This document shows, piece by piece, positions 28,109 through 36,822 of a DNA stretch of 64,000 bases; the first letter of the stretch is position 1, and each line of letters starts with the position of its first letter. The stretch comes from Bacteroidaceae bacterium. GTDB taxonomy: Bacteria; Bacteroidota; Bacteroidia; Bacteroidales; Bacteroidaceae. Where the stretch lies: assembly GCA_017442185.1 (NCBI GenBank), contig JAFSAT010000040.1, forward strand, positions 38,576 through 102,575. The letters are read 5' to 3'. A program made the position numbers and the translations under genes. The notes beneath the pieces were generated by a model. It was given only the letters and a program-made list of their open reading frames with translations. It ran no database searches and had not been told where the DNA came from.

Positions 28109-29302
28109 TTATTGAAGTTTGGCAAGTGCTTCTTTTATACGGCGTGTTGCTTCAATAATATTTTCATCGCTTGTGGCGTAGCTCATTCTGAAACATTCGG
28201 GCGAACCGAAAGAGCTTCCGCCCACAGTGGCAACGTGTGCTTCGGTGAGCAGATACATTGCAAGGTCGTCACTGTTGTTTATTGTGTTACCATTGTAGCT
28301 TTTTCCGTAGAATGAACTGCATTTAGGGAACAGGTAGAATGCACCTTCGGGTACGTTTACTTCGAGACCGGGAATCTCTTTGGTAAGTTTTACGATAAGG
28401 TCGCGACGGCGAAGAAAGGCTTGACGCATATTCTCCACAGCCTCTTGTGAGCCGTTGTAGGCTTCTAATGATGCTATCTGTGAAACAGAGCATGGTCCGC
28501 TTGTATATTGGCCTTGAAGTTTATTACAGCCCTTTACAATCCATTCGGCAGCGGCAAGATAACCGATGCGCCATCCTGTCATTGCATAGGCTTTTGATAC
28601 TCCGTTTACTATTATCACACGGTCGCGTATCTCTGTGAATTGTGCTATGCTTTGATGTTTGCCTACATAGTTAATGTGTTCGTATATTTCGTCGGCAACA
28701 ACATATACATGGGGGTTGTGTGCAAGCACATCGGCAAGTTCTTTTAATTCTGCTTGTGTATATACGGAACCTGTGGGATTTGATGGTGAACACAGAATCA
28801 GCATTTTTGTCTTTGGAGTGATGGCTGCTTTTAATTGCTCTCCGGTAATTTTAAAATTTTGCTCTATGCCTGCACTTACTATTACGGGAATGCCATCGGC
28901 AAGTTTTACCATTTCGGGATAGCTTACCCAATAGGGTGCCGGTACTATCACTTCGTCGCCAGGATTGACAAGTGCAAGTATGGCGTTGCACACTGCTTGT
29001 TTGGCTCCGTTTGATACTGAAATTTGTGTCTCTGTGAATTCGAGTCCGTTTTCTCTTTTAAGTTTCTCTGCAATGGCTTTGCGCAGGGTGGGGTAGCCCG
29101 GTACGGGAGAGTAGCGTGACCAATTATCATCGACAGCTTTTTTTGCAGCTTCTTTAATGTTGTCGGGAGTGTTAAAGTCGGGCTCTCCCACACTCATATT
29201 TATGACATCTATACCCTGTGCTTTTAGTTCTTGGCTTTTTTGAGACATTGCCAATGTTGCCGAGGGTGAAAGTTTGTTCAAGCGGTCTGCTAATTTGTTC
29301 AT
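28109..29302 (-). CDS. aspC: Pyridoxal phosphate-dependent aminotransferase, aspartate aminotransferase type
   Basis: Class I/II fold-type I aminotransferase of 397 residues. The PLP-binding lysine is K237 in VSKAYAMTGWR; the SNPTGSVY loop and the C-terminal substrate-carboxylate Arg (FRMSYA) are present. The sequence resembles the Bacteroidetes aspartate aminotransferase subgroup. It lies 32 bp downstream of ribBA on the same strand and is the last gene before the terminator at 28049-28089. Confidence 0.93.
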   Translation of the reverse strand: MNKLADRLNKLSPSATLAMSQKSQELKAQGIDVINMSVGEPDFNTPDNIKEAAKKAVDDNWSRYSPVPGYPTLRKAIAEKLKRENGLEFTETQISVSNGAKQAVCNAILALVNPGDEVIVPAPYWVSYPEMVKLADGIPVIVSAGIEQNFKITGEQLKAAITPKTKMLILCSPSNPTGSVYTQAELKELADVLAHNPHVYVVADEIYEHINYVGKHQSIAQFTEIRDRVIIVNGVSKAYAMTGWRIGYLAAAEWIVKGCNKLQGQYTSGPCSVSQIASLEAYNGSQEAVENMRQAFLRRRDLIVKLTKEIPGLEVNVPEGAFYLFPKCSSFYGKSYNGNTINNSDDLAMYLLTEAHVATVGGSSFGSPECFRMSYATSDENIIEATRRIKEALAKLQ

Positions 29303-29334
29303 GGTAGTTAGATTTTATTTTTAGTTGTAATTTT

Positions 29335-30561
29335 TTATCTTATTTTTTTTTCGTCGAAATGCAGTGTGTGTCCCATTCTGTCGGCTTTTGTGTGCAGGTA
29401 GCGCGAATTGTGGCTGTTTGGCTCAATCTCGCAACCTACATTCTCTACAATTTCGAGTCCGTAGCTTTCGAGACCTATGCGTTTTACCGGATTATTGGTT
29501 ATAAGACGCATTTTGTGAACACCTATTTGGCGAAGAATCTCGGCACCTACACCGTAATCTCTTTCGTCTGCCTTAAAGCCTAAACAGAGGTTGGCATCTA
29601 CTGTATCCATACCCTCTTCTTGTAGTTTATATGCTTTCATCTTGTTCATAAGGCCAATACCGCGACCCTCTTGGTTAAGATATACTATAACACCTTTGTT
29701 CTCTTTTTCTATTAGCTCCATTGCACGATGTAGCTGTGCACCGCAGTCGCAACGTTGTGAACCGAAAATGTCGCCTGTCATACATGATGAGTGCACACGT
29801 ACCAAAATGGGTTCGTCGTCGTTCCACTCGCCTTTTATAAGTGCTATATGCTCTAAACTGTTTGATTTTTGCTTAAAGGGGATAAGGCGGAAGTGTCCCC
29901 ATTCGGTAGGCATGTCTACCTCTTCGCCGCGCTCAATCAATGACTCCTGACGCAGACGGTATTCAATGAGGTCGCGTATAGATATTATCTTTAGGTTGTG
30001 CTTTTTTGCTATCTCAATGAGCTGGGGCATACGGGCCATTGTTCCATCTTCATTCATTATCTCTATAAGGGCTGCACAGGGGTTAAGTCCTGCCAAGCGT
30101 GCAAGGTCGATGCCTGCTTCGGTGTGTCCTGCACGGCGCAATACTCCTTTATCTTGTGCATAGAGTGGATTGATGTGTCCGGGACGGGCAAATGTTTCGG
30201 GTTTGCTCGAAGGGTCGGCAAGTGCTCTTATGGTGGCTGCACGGTCGTCGGCGGATACTCCTGTGCTGCATCCCTCTATCTTGTCTACCGTTATTGTGAA
30301 TGGGGTACCAAGCAGACTTGTGTTTGCACTCACTTGTGGATCTAACTGAAGTTCTTTGCAGCGTGACAGTGTGATGGGCACGCATAGTACACCGCGCCCG
30401 TTCTTTAACATGAAGTTTACCTTCTCGGGGGTTATCTTTTCGGCGGCAATTATAAAATCTCCTTCATTCTCTCGGTCTTCGTCATCTACCACAATTATGA
30501 ATTCACCGTTACGAAAATCTTCTATTGCCTCTTCTATTGTGCTTAGTTTGAATTTTTCCAT
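29335..30561 (-). CDS. ribBA: Bifunctional riboflavin biosynthesis protein RibBA
   Basis: 408 residues joining two enzymes. The N-terminal 3,4-dihydroxy-2-butanone-4-phosphate synthase (about 1-205) shows [16 protein letters not shown] and [14 protein letters not shown]. The C-terminal GTP cyclohydrolase II carries the zinc-binding [15 protein letters not shown] and the [11 protein letters not shown] motif. Both active-site sets are intact. Its first 19 bases overlap the end of the LptF/G gene upstream, so the two are likely translated together. No FMN riboswitch is upstream in this window. Confidence 0.97.
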   Translation of the reverse strand: MEKFKLSTIEEAIEDFRNGEFIIVVDDEDRENEGDFIIAAEKITPEKVNFMLKNGRGVLCVPITLSRCKELQLDPQVSANTSLLGTPFTITVDKIEGCSTGVSADDRAATIRALADPSSKPETFARPGHINPLYAQDKGVLRRAGHTEAGIDLARLAGLNPCAALIEIMNEDGTMARMPQLIEIAKKHNLKIISIRDLIEYRLRQESLIERGEEVDMPTEWGHFRLIPFKQKSNSLEHIALIKGEWNDDEPILVRVHSSCMTGDIFGSQRCDCGAQLHRAMELIEKENKGVIVYLNQEGRGIGLMNKMKAYKLQEEGMDTVDANLCLGFKADERDYGVGAEILRQIGVHKMRLITNNPVKRIGLESYGLEIVENVGCEIEPNSHNSRYLHTKADRMGHTLHFDEKKIR

Positions 30562-32501
30562 ATTTCGATAGAGTGTATTACTAATTTGTCTTTTATTAAG
30601 CGTTCATTTATTTTTTTTGCTGTCTGTTCTAATTTTATGAGGTCTTGTAACAGTCTTATTCTGTATATGCAGGCGCGTGTGTATATGAATATTCCTATCG
30701 GGAATATTATTATGCTTAGTGTATTTATCCATTTGTTTTTGAATGGTGATACTATGGGTTCTGCTTCTATTACAGGTAGCATGTTAAGCAACTGTATTAT
30801 TTTTTTGTTGTTGCTGTTGCTCATCTCTTCGACTAAGGTGTCGAGCTGTTCGGAAAGATCTGTTATAATTTTTTCATTGCCATCTCCAAAAAATATTTTT
30901 CGTGGCGAAGGTAATTTTTTAAGTCTGTTTTTCTTGCGGAAAGTATGTGAGGTTTGTATAAAATTTTGCAATTGTGCATAGTCTGATGTATAGTCGGGAT
31001 TGTCTATTATTACCTCTTTGAGTGGAATGTGGCGATGTTCTCTTATTCCCAAAAGTTTTCTGAAGAATTCTTTATAGGCATCTATGTTCAGTATGGCGGA
31101 ATCTCTGTTTGATTGGTATGTAAATATTATACCGAGTGGGAGCAGTACCATTGTGCTTAGCCATCCGCCTATCCATATATGCCACTCGCCTTCGCGTGCC
31201 ATTTTAAAGCCCGAGGTGTTGAATATGTAGTAGAGTACGAAGGTTGCAACTGATATAAGCACGGGGTAGCCTAAACCTCCTTTTCTTACAATGGCGCCTA
31301 ATGGTGCACCTATAAAGAAGAAGAGTATGCACCCTAAAGAGAGGGTTATCTTTTCCCACCACAGTAGTTTATGCTTGTTTAGGTCTTTGTCGAGAGAACG
31401 CATAATGTTCTTCTTTATCTCAAGGTCTGTTTTTGCTTGGTTTAATTTGGTAAGTTCGTTTTTCTTCCATTTAAGTTTTTGTGCTTTCCCGGAAATGTTG
31501 AATATACTGTCTACATTTATATTGTATACTTTTTCTATTTCCATTATGGTAGAATCTTCTCTTGTCAGTGTGGTTTTCATCTGATAAGAATTGCGCATGG
31601 CTGCTTTCCAATTGTTGCGGCCTATGCTGTCGTTGTGTGTGCTCAGCGAGTCTATTGAGTGTTCCAATTGTACCATGTTTTTGCTGGCGGCTTGTTTATT
31701 GAGGAATGAGCCGTCTTGCATGCTGAATCCGCCGTCAAATTCTATCATTACTGATTTTTCGCGGTATGATTCGCGACGATAGGGTACATTGTTGTTCTTG
31801 CGTCGGTCGTTTTTGTTCATTTCGAGATTCTCGAACAGTTCACCGCTGTAAAGATGCAGGGTCAGATATTTCTGGTCGGGACTTGTCACCATTTTTCCTG
31901 AATCGGCTATTAGGATTCTTGTGTTGTCGAATCCTTGACGCAGGTCGTATATCATTACGTTATATAACATTCCCGTATCTTTGTTCTTCTTCTTTACAAA
32001 GAGATTGAATCCTTCTATTTTGTCATAGAAAGCTCCTTCGGGTATTTCAACTTCGGGGGATGTTTGTTTAATGGAGTATATAACTGTGTATAGCTTTACT
32101 TGTGCGTAGGGGCTTACCACGTTTTGAAAGTAGAATGATACAATACCCAATAATGTGCATAGAACGGCAAGGGGTGCCATTATGCGGAGCAGGGGGATTC
32201 CGGCGGCTTTCATGGCCAAAAGTTCGAGACGTTCACCGAAATTTCCAAATGTCATCAGGGCTGCCAATAGTATTGCAAGTGGAAGTGCCTGACTTACCAT
32301 GGCGATGGATGTATAGTAGAAAAATTGACCCATCACCCATATATCAAGACCTTTGCCTACCAATTCATCTACATATCTCCATAGGAATTGCATTATGAAT
32401 ATGAATAGGCAGATGAAGAATGTTCCAACCAAGAGAAGGCCGAAGCTCTTGATTATAAAAAGATCTAATTTTTTTATATGTAAAAAGTCCGGTAGTCGCA
32501 T
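30543..32501 (-). CDS. LptF/LptG family lipopolysaccharide export permease (YjgP/YjgQ)
   Basis: Inner-membrane subunit of the Lpt ATP-driven machine that pulls lipopolysaccharide out of the inner membrane. It has N-terminal membrane segments ([20 protein letters not shown]...), a periplasmic jelly-roll domain, then four more membrane segments. 652 residues, longer than E. coli LptF or LptG but normal for Bacteroidetes. The last ~150 residues are a cytoplasmic helical tail with a late hydrophobic pair, ending in the ribBA overlap. Which of LptF or LptG it represents cannot be decided from sequence alone. Confidence 0.92.
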   Translation of the reverse strand: MRLPDFLHIKKLDLFIIKSFGLLLVGTFFICLFIFIMQFLWRYVDELVGKGLDIWVMGQFFYYTSIAMVSQALPLAILLAALMTFGNFGERLELLAMKAAGIPLLRIMAPLAVLCTLLGIVSFYFQNVVSPYAQVKLYTVIYSIKQTSPEVEIPEGAFYDKIEGFNLFVKKKNKDTGMLYNVMIYDLRQGFDNTRILIADSGKMVTSPDQKYLTLHLYSGELFENLEMNKNDRRKNNNVPYRRESYREKSVMIEFDGGFSMQDGSFLNKQAASKNMVQLEHSIDSLSTHNDSIGRNNWKAAMRNSYQMKTTLTREDSTIMEIEKVYNINVDSIFNISGKAQKLKWKKNELTKLNQAKTDLEIKKNIMRSLDKDLNKHKLLWWEKITLSLGCILFFFIGAPLGAIVRKGGLGYPVLISVATFVLYYIFNTSGFKMAREGEWHIWIGGWLSTMVLLPLGIIFTYQSNRDSAILNIDAYKEFFRKLLGIREHRHIPLKEVIIDNPDYTSDYAQLQNFIQTSHTFRKKNRLKKLPSPRKIFFGDGNEKIITDLSEQLDTLVEEMSNSNNKKIIQLLNMLPVIEAEPIVSPFKNKWINTLSIIIFPIGIFIYTRACIYRIRLLQDLIKLEQTAKKINERLIKDKLVIHSIEIWKNSN

Positions 32502-32589
32502 ATATGCTTTGTCAATTTGTAGTCCTTGCGAGGTAGCGGTGCTATCTATATAAATAAAGTTGCAGCTGTTTTATATGGTGCAAGGCTGT

Positions 32590-32598
32590 GCAAAGTTA
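32590..32598 (-). promoter_or_regulatory. Putative -7 element for the LptF/G-ribBA-aspC run
   Basis: Minus-strand TAACTTTGC, 88 bp before the LptF/G start. No -33 element at normal spacing was seen. Confidence 0.45.
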
Positions 32599-32679
32599 GC
32601 ATAAAAAGTGTTATTTTGTAGTGTTGTATGCAAAAATAATGCGCCGTACTTGTTTTGTTTTCAGTAAGTAGATTTTGTG

Positions 32680-33063
32680 TTACATTCCTAATTGACGTTT
32701 GAGAAATTCTATCTGTGAATCCCAAAGGCCTTGTTGGTCGTCTCTTTCTCCACTTTCTGCAAAATCTGTGATTTCGAGTATGTGTTCTCTTGTCATTTCG
32801 TTGTAGGCTATTCGCATTTCAAAGAATATGTGAGGGTCGTCGTCGTTCCATCTCAATCTTACATATACGCCGTTGCGCTGTGCTATGAGTGTTGCTGCAC
32901 GATGTTCTTCTTTTCCCCAATAAAAGTTGAATGTTTTTCCTCGGATATCTACCTTGTCGGCAAACCATACCGATAATCCGTGTGCTGTGCCAATGTATTG
33001 CCATATCATGGCTGCACTGCCTTTCATAGAGTATTCAATTCGGAATTTTTCTTTTTTCATCAT
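32680..33063 (-). CDS. START-like (SRPBCC/AHA1-type) domain protein
   Basis: 127 residues, one alpha/beta helix-grip domain with the SRPBCC opening (EYSMKGSAAMIWQYI) and a C-terminal helix (GLWDSQIEFLKRQLGM) typical of AHSA1-related START folds. The role is unknown; such domains bind hydrophobic ligands or, in AHA1, Hsp90. The start may be M1 or M2 of the adjacent ATG pair. It is common as a stand-alone gene in Bacteroidales. Confidence 0.85.
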   Translation of the reverse strand: MMKKEKFRIEYSMKGSAAMIWQYIGTAHGLSVWFADKVDIRGKTFNFYWGKEEHRAATLIAQRNGVYVRLRWNDDDPHIFFEMRIAYNEMTREHILEITDFAESGERDDQQGLWDSQIEFLKRQLGM

Positions 33064-33266
33064 TTGTGCATTGATGTTGGTTATGTTTTTTCATCGGGAT
33101 GTTCGATGTCGCAATTTAGTCATTATTATTTATATAAGCAAACAGAGTGCTGTTTTGTTTGCTTAATTTTGATAATATTTGCACAAATTTGAATGAAATT
33201 ATATTTTTATACGATTTTATGGTGGAGTAAGTCTTTATTTTTATAAATGGAGATTTTGTTTATTGT

Positions 33267-33365
33267 TTATATAAAATATATTAGGATAATTGCGGCAATC
33301 AGTAATAATATGAAAAAGAGTATACCGCGACGTTGAGATTTTGAAAAATTAATACATTTCTTCAT
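33267..33365 (-). CDS. Small single-pass membrane peptide (32 residues)
   Basis: An ORF too short for default gene finders, beginning MKKCINFSKSQRRGILFF and ending in a ~17-residue hydrophobic stretch before TAA. It has the positive-inside arrangement of an inner-membrane anchor. The SKSQRRGIL... opening resembles the N-terminal anchor of Bacteroidetes helix-hairpin-helix (ComEA-related) proteins, but no HhH domain follows in the 200 bp before the next gene. It is therefore either a genuine micro-protein or the remnant of a truncated HhH gene. The absence of a TAnnTTTG motif upstream favours the remnant reading. Confidence 0.45.
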   Translation of the reverse strand: MKKCINFSKSQRRGILFFILLLIAAIILIYFI

Positions 33366-33405
33366 GTGAATTTTGTTATATTGCTATTATTCTATTATAA
33401 ATGAT

Positions 33406-33414
33406 TATCTTTGC
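33406..33414 (+). promoter_or_regulatory. Putative -7 element for the VanZ-like gene
   Basis: TATCTTTGC matches TAnnTTTGC, with TTG 22 bp upstream. Transcription would begin about 30 bp before the gene's ATG codons. Confidence 0.55.
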
Positions 33415-33455
33415 ACCCTGTTTGTGTTTAGGTATTGAGATGATACTTGTTTAAT

Positions 33456-33884
33456 ATGATAATGACTAAAATTTTAAATTTTATTAAAAAATATCCTTTT
33501 TCTATTCTTACGGTGATTGTAATTATTTATTTGTCACTTTTTAAGCCTACAAGCGATAAATTGTTAAAAATAAATAATATAGATAAGGTTGCTCACTTTA
33601 TTATGTACGCGGGTTTTTGTGCGGTTTTGTGGTTTGAATATTTGCGCTCACATAGGGTTCTCAACTATAAGAAAATTTTTCTGTGGGCTGTGGTCTGTCC
33701 TATCTTTTTCAGTGGATTTATGGAGATAGCTCAAGGTTTGTTTACCAAAGATAGAAGCGGTGACTGGTTCGATTTCCTATTTAATTTTCTTGGGGTAGTT
33801 TCTGCTGCTTTGTTTGGTAATTATATACTAAAGCCTGTGATAAGAAAAAAGGATTTGCGTCGGAATGTTGCACCTGAGGTGTAG
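33456..33884 (+). CDS. VanZ-like family membrane protein
   Basis: About 142 residues with four hydrophobic segments and the VanZ-like signature (KVAHFIMYAGFCAVLW, GFMEIAQGLFTKDRSGDWFDFLFN). Function of the single-domain family is not established; the founding member gives low-level teicoplanin resistance. The frame opens at a TTG at 33447, but ATG codons at 33456 and 33462 are more likely starts. The gene ends two bases before the convergent CYTH gene. Confidence 0.82.
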   Translation: MIMTKILNFIKKYPFSILTVIVIIYLSLFKPTSDKLLKINNIDKVAHFIMYAGFCAVLWFEYLRSHRVLNYKKIFLWAVVCPIFFSGFMEIAQGLFTKDRSGDWFDFLFNFLGVVSAALFGNYILKPVIRKKDLRRNVAPEV

Positions 33885-33885
33885 T

Positions 33886-34356
33886 TTACCACTCTTTGTA
33901 GGGGTGTCGTGTGAGGTGTGAATTATAGTAGCGTGCTTGTCCGGTTACCTCTTCGCCCAAAAAATCGGGTTTATCGAAAGTTTCATTTTCGTTGTCAAGT
34001 TCTATTTCTGCAACTACAAGACCTTCGTTGTCGCCATAAAATTCATCTACCTCGTAGGTGTGATTGCCGCAACGTACAAGATAGCGGATTTTGTAGATAC
34101 GGGAATCGTTGCATAGATGAAGAAGTTCTTCGGCCTCTTTTACGGTTATCTCTTTTTCCCATTCGTAGCGGCTTAGTCCTCCATCAATGGATGGCCCTTT
34201 TATTGTCAGGTATCCTTTGTTGCCGCGAATACGTACACGTACCGAATTGCCATTTTGCCGGCATAGGTAGCCTTGTATTATTCTATCGTGGCTGTATGCT
34301 TGCCGACGATAGCTGTCGCTCACCACAAGAAATTTTCTCTCTATCTCTATTGCCAT
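33886..34356 (-). CDS. CYTH domain protein (triphosphate tunnel metalloenzyme)
   Basis: 156 residues opening with the diagnostic EIERKFLV, followed by alternating charged beta strands (VRVRIRGNKGYLTIKGP, RYEWEKEI, VDEFYGDNEGLVVAEIEL). These line the acidic/basic tunnel that binds triphosphate and two metals. Bacterial members hydrolyse inorganic triphosphate. It lies 12 bp downstream of prfB. Confidence 0.93.
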   Translation of the reverse strand: MAIEIERKFLVVSDSYRRQAYSHDRIIQGYLCRQNGNSVRVRIRGNKGYLTIKGPSIDGGLSRYEWEKEITVKEAEELLHLCNDSRIYKIRYLVRCGNHTYEVDEFYGDNEGLVVAEIELDNENETFDKPDFLGEEVTGQARYYNSHLTRHPYKEW

Positions 34357-34368
34357 GAATTTTGTTTC

Positions 34369-35481
34369 TTATTCTTCGCCACCGAACTCCATAAGATAGG
34401 CTTTTATGAATCCGTCTATTTTGCCGTCCATAACTCCACCTACATCTGATGTCTGATGACCTGTGCGGTGGTCTTTCACACGTCGGTCGTCAAATACGTA
34501 ACTGCGTATTTGTGAACCCCATTCAATCTTCTTTTTTCCGGCTTCTACTTTTGATTGCTCTTCCATGCGGTGTTGCATCTCTTTGTTGTAGAGTATTGAG
34601 CGTAGTTGACGCATGGCATTTTCTTTGTTTTTGGGTTGGTCGCGTGTTTCGGTGTTCTCAATGAGTATCTCTTCTTCGGCACCTGTATAGGGGTCTTTAT
34701 ATTGGTAGCGCAGACGTACTCCCGACTCTACTTTGTTTACATTCTGTCCGCCGGCTCCGCCGCTTCGGAATGTGTCCCATGATATGCGTGCCGGTTCTAT
34801 CACCACTTCGATGCTGTCGTCTACCAATGGAGTGACGAATACCGAACTGAATGATGTCATTCGTTTTCCTTGTGCATTGTAGGGGCTGACGCGCACCAAA
34901 CGATGTACTCCGTTTTCTCCTTTGAGGTAGCCATAGGCGTAGGGGCCTTTTAGTTCTAATGTTACGGTTTTTATGCCTGCATCTTCTGCTTCTTGTATAT
35001 TGGCTACTGCTAATTTGTAGCCGTTGGCTTCGGCCCAACGCATATACATGCGCATGAGCATGCTTGCCCAATCTTGTGCTTCGGTACCGCCTGCACCTGA
35101 ATTTATTTTCAGCACGCAGTCCATTTCGTCGGCCTCTTGGCGGAGCATGTTTTTAAGTTCTAATTCTTCTATGGCCGAAAGGGCGCGTGCGTAGGCATCG
35201 TCAACTTCGCTCTCTTCGACCATCTCGTCGCGAAACATCTCCATTGCCATCTCAACCTCCTCGGTTCTATTGTTAACCTCTTTATAGCCGTCTATCCACT
35301 GTTGTAGGGCTTTTACTTTTTTCATCTGTGCTTCGGCTGCTTTGGCATCGTCCCAAAATCCGGGTGCCTGTGTGCGCAGTTGTTCCTCCTCTACCTGCAC
35401 AGTTTTTTCGTCTATTGCAAGGTATTGTCTGAGAGCGGCAGTTCTCTCTTTTATATCTTTGAGTTGGTCGGATGTTATCAT
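34369..35481 (-). CDS. prfB: Peptide chain release factor 2
   Basis: Releases peptides at UGA and UAA codons. The catalytic GGQ is at 244-246 in RSGGAGGQNVNK. The anticodon-like tripeptide region reads RVSPYNAQGKR, so SPY stands where E. coli has SPF. The 370-residue frame is continuous, with no programmed +1 frameshift near codon 25, so the usual autoregulation is absent in this copy. The -7 element (TATCTTCGC) is upstream at 35516-35524. Confidence 0.96.
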   Translation of the reverse strand: MITSDQLKDIKERTAALRQYLAIDEKTVQVEEEQLRTQAPGFWDDAKAAEAQMKKVKALQQWIDGYKEVNNRTEEVEMAMEMFRDEMVEESEVDDAYARALSAIEELELKNMLRQEADEMDCVLKINSGAGGTEAQDWASMLMRMYMRWAEANGYKLAVANIQEAEDAGIKTVTLELKGPYAYGYLKGENGVHRLVRVSPYNAQGKRMTSFSSVFVTPLVDDSIEVVIEPARISWDTFRSGGAGGQNVNKVESGVRLRYQYKDPYTGAEEEILIENTETRDQPKNKENAMRQLRSILYNKEMQHRMEEQSKVEAGKKKIEWGSQIRSYVFDDRRVKDHRTGHQTSDVGGVMDGKIDGFIKAYLMEFGGEE

Positions 35482-35515
35482 GGTATTATATGTTTTTCGT
35501 ATTCCGGTTCGAGTT

Positions 35516-35524
35516 GCGAAGATA
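35516..35524 (-). promoter_or_regulatory. Putative -7 element for prfB
   Basis: Minus-strand TATCTTCGC, 34 bp before the prfB ATG, the same one-base variant seen before mutS and ruvB. Confidence 0.4.
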
Positions 35525-35582
35525 CAACAATATTTTGAGATAATAAAACTGTGCAGGTGGCAACCGTTTTCAAATAAAGGAT

Positions 35583-35591
35583 TACCTTTGT
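35583..35591 (+). promoter_or_regulatory. Putative -7 element for the M20 gene
   Basis: TACCTTTGT fits TAnnTTTG, about 83 bp upstream of the gene. Confidence 0.35.
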
Positions 35592-35673
35592 ATTATTGTT
35601 TTTTGAACTTGTTGTTTTTACATAATAACAAGGAATAATATAGCTTGACGATTCTGCTAAAAAGAGAATTTTT

Positions 35674-36768
35674 GTGAATATAATGAAAAAATATGATTCT
35701 AATGTGAGACAGGCGATAGACCTGTTGCAGATGCTCATAAGCACCCCTTCGATAAGCAAAGAAGAGAGTGATGCTGCCGATAAACTGCAGACTTTTATTT
35801 TGCGCAGTGCCCCTTTTCGTGTGGATATGCACAGACATTTGAATAATATATGGTGTGTCTCTCCCGATTTTGATTCAGCGAAGCCTACTCTTTTGCTCGA
35901 TGCGCATATAGATACTGTGAGGCCTGTTGCCGATTGGAGCAGTCAGCCTTACACGCCTGTCATCAGCGGCGATAGGATTACGGGTCTCGGAAGTAACGAT
36001 GATGGTGGTTCTTTGGTGTCTTTGCTTCAGGTTTTTTATTTGCTTAGTGGTGGTAAGCAGAATTATAATACGATTTTTCTTGCTTCTGCCGAGGAAGAGA
36101 TATCGGGAAAGGGTGGAATAGAGGCTGTCTTACCTTTGTTGCCGCCAATATCTTGTGCGGTAGTGGGAGAGCCTACGGGTATGCGTCCCGCTATTGCAGA
36201 GAAAGGGCTTATGGTGCTCGATTGTGTTGCTCATGGTATTGCGGGGCATGCTGCGCGTGATACAGGAAAAAATGCCATTTATGTGGCTCTTAAAGATATT
36301 GATTGGTTCAGGGAGTATAAATTCCCCAAGCAATCGCCTTTGCTTGGAGATGTCAGGATGAGTGTTACACAAATAAGTGCCGGCACGCAACATAATGTAG
36401 TGCCCGATGTTTGCAAATTTGTGGTGGATGTGCGAAGCAATGAATGTTACAGCAACAGAGAACTGTTGGGATTGATAAGGGAGAATGTTTCGGTTGATGT
36501 TGAGCCTCGTTCGCTTCGTTTGAATTCTTCGTCAATATCGCTTGAACATCCATTGTCGTTGCGAGCTGTTGAAATGGGGCTTGTACCTTTTGGTTCTCCA
36601 ACACTCTCGAATCAGGCTTTGCTTGATATTCCTACCATTAAAATGGGACCGGGCGATTCGTCGCGCTCGCATACGGCTAATGAATATATTCTCATAAGCG
36701 AGATTGAACAGGGAATAGAGGTATATATGCAGCTTCTCGACGGGCTTATTTTGAATGGTGCATCATGA
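35674..36768 (+). CDS. M20 family deacylase, probable ArgE-type N-acyl-ornithine/citrulline deacylase
   Basis: Zinc-dependent amidohydrolase of 364 residues. Metal ligands are in DAHIDTVRP (H78, D80), the catalytic Glu pair is in AEEEISGKGG, and the final His is in SRSHTANEY. The dimerisation domain is inserted between. The Bacteroidales ArgE in arginine synthesis is of this type and acts on a succinyl- or acetyl-citrulline intermediate, but no arg genes are adjacent, so the substrate is inferred. Translation may begin at the in-frame ATG at 35683. Confidence 0.85.
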   Translation: MNIMKKYDSNVRQAIDLLQMLISTPSISKEESDAADKLQTFILRSAPFRVDMHRHLNNIWCVSPDFDSAKPTLLLDAHIDTVRPVADWSSQPYTPVISGDRITGLGSNDDGGSLVSLLQVFYLLSGGKQNYNTIFLASAEEEISGKGGIEAVLPLLPPISCAVVGEPTGMRPAIAEKGLMVLDCVAHGIAGHAARDTGKNAIYVALKDIDWFREYKFPKQSPLLGDVRMSVTQISAGTQHNVVPDVCKFVVDVRSNECYSNRELLGLIRENVSVDVEPRSLRLNSSSISLEHPLSLRAVEMGLVPFGSPTLSNQALLDIPTIKMGPGDSSRSHTANEYILISEIEQGIEVYMQLLDGLILNGAS

Positions 36769-36809
36769 TACATAAAAACAGTGTCGATATTGACACTGTT
36801 TTTATGTAT
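36768..36809. terminator. Strong bidirectional terminator
   Basis: Perfect 18-bp stem from ATACATAAAAACAGTGTC to GACACTGTTTTTATGTAT with a 6-base loop and internal A5/T5 tracts. It ends both the plus-strand M20 gene and the long minus-strand SusC/TlpA cluster. Confidence 0.9.
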
Positions 36810-36822
36810 GTTATTTTGTGGT

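Noticed and set aside
35505..35530. GGTTCGAGT-like string resembling a tRNA T-arm
   Set aside because: No acceptor, D or anticodon stems around it; it overlaps the prfB -7 element.
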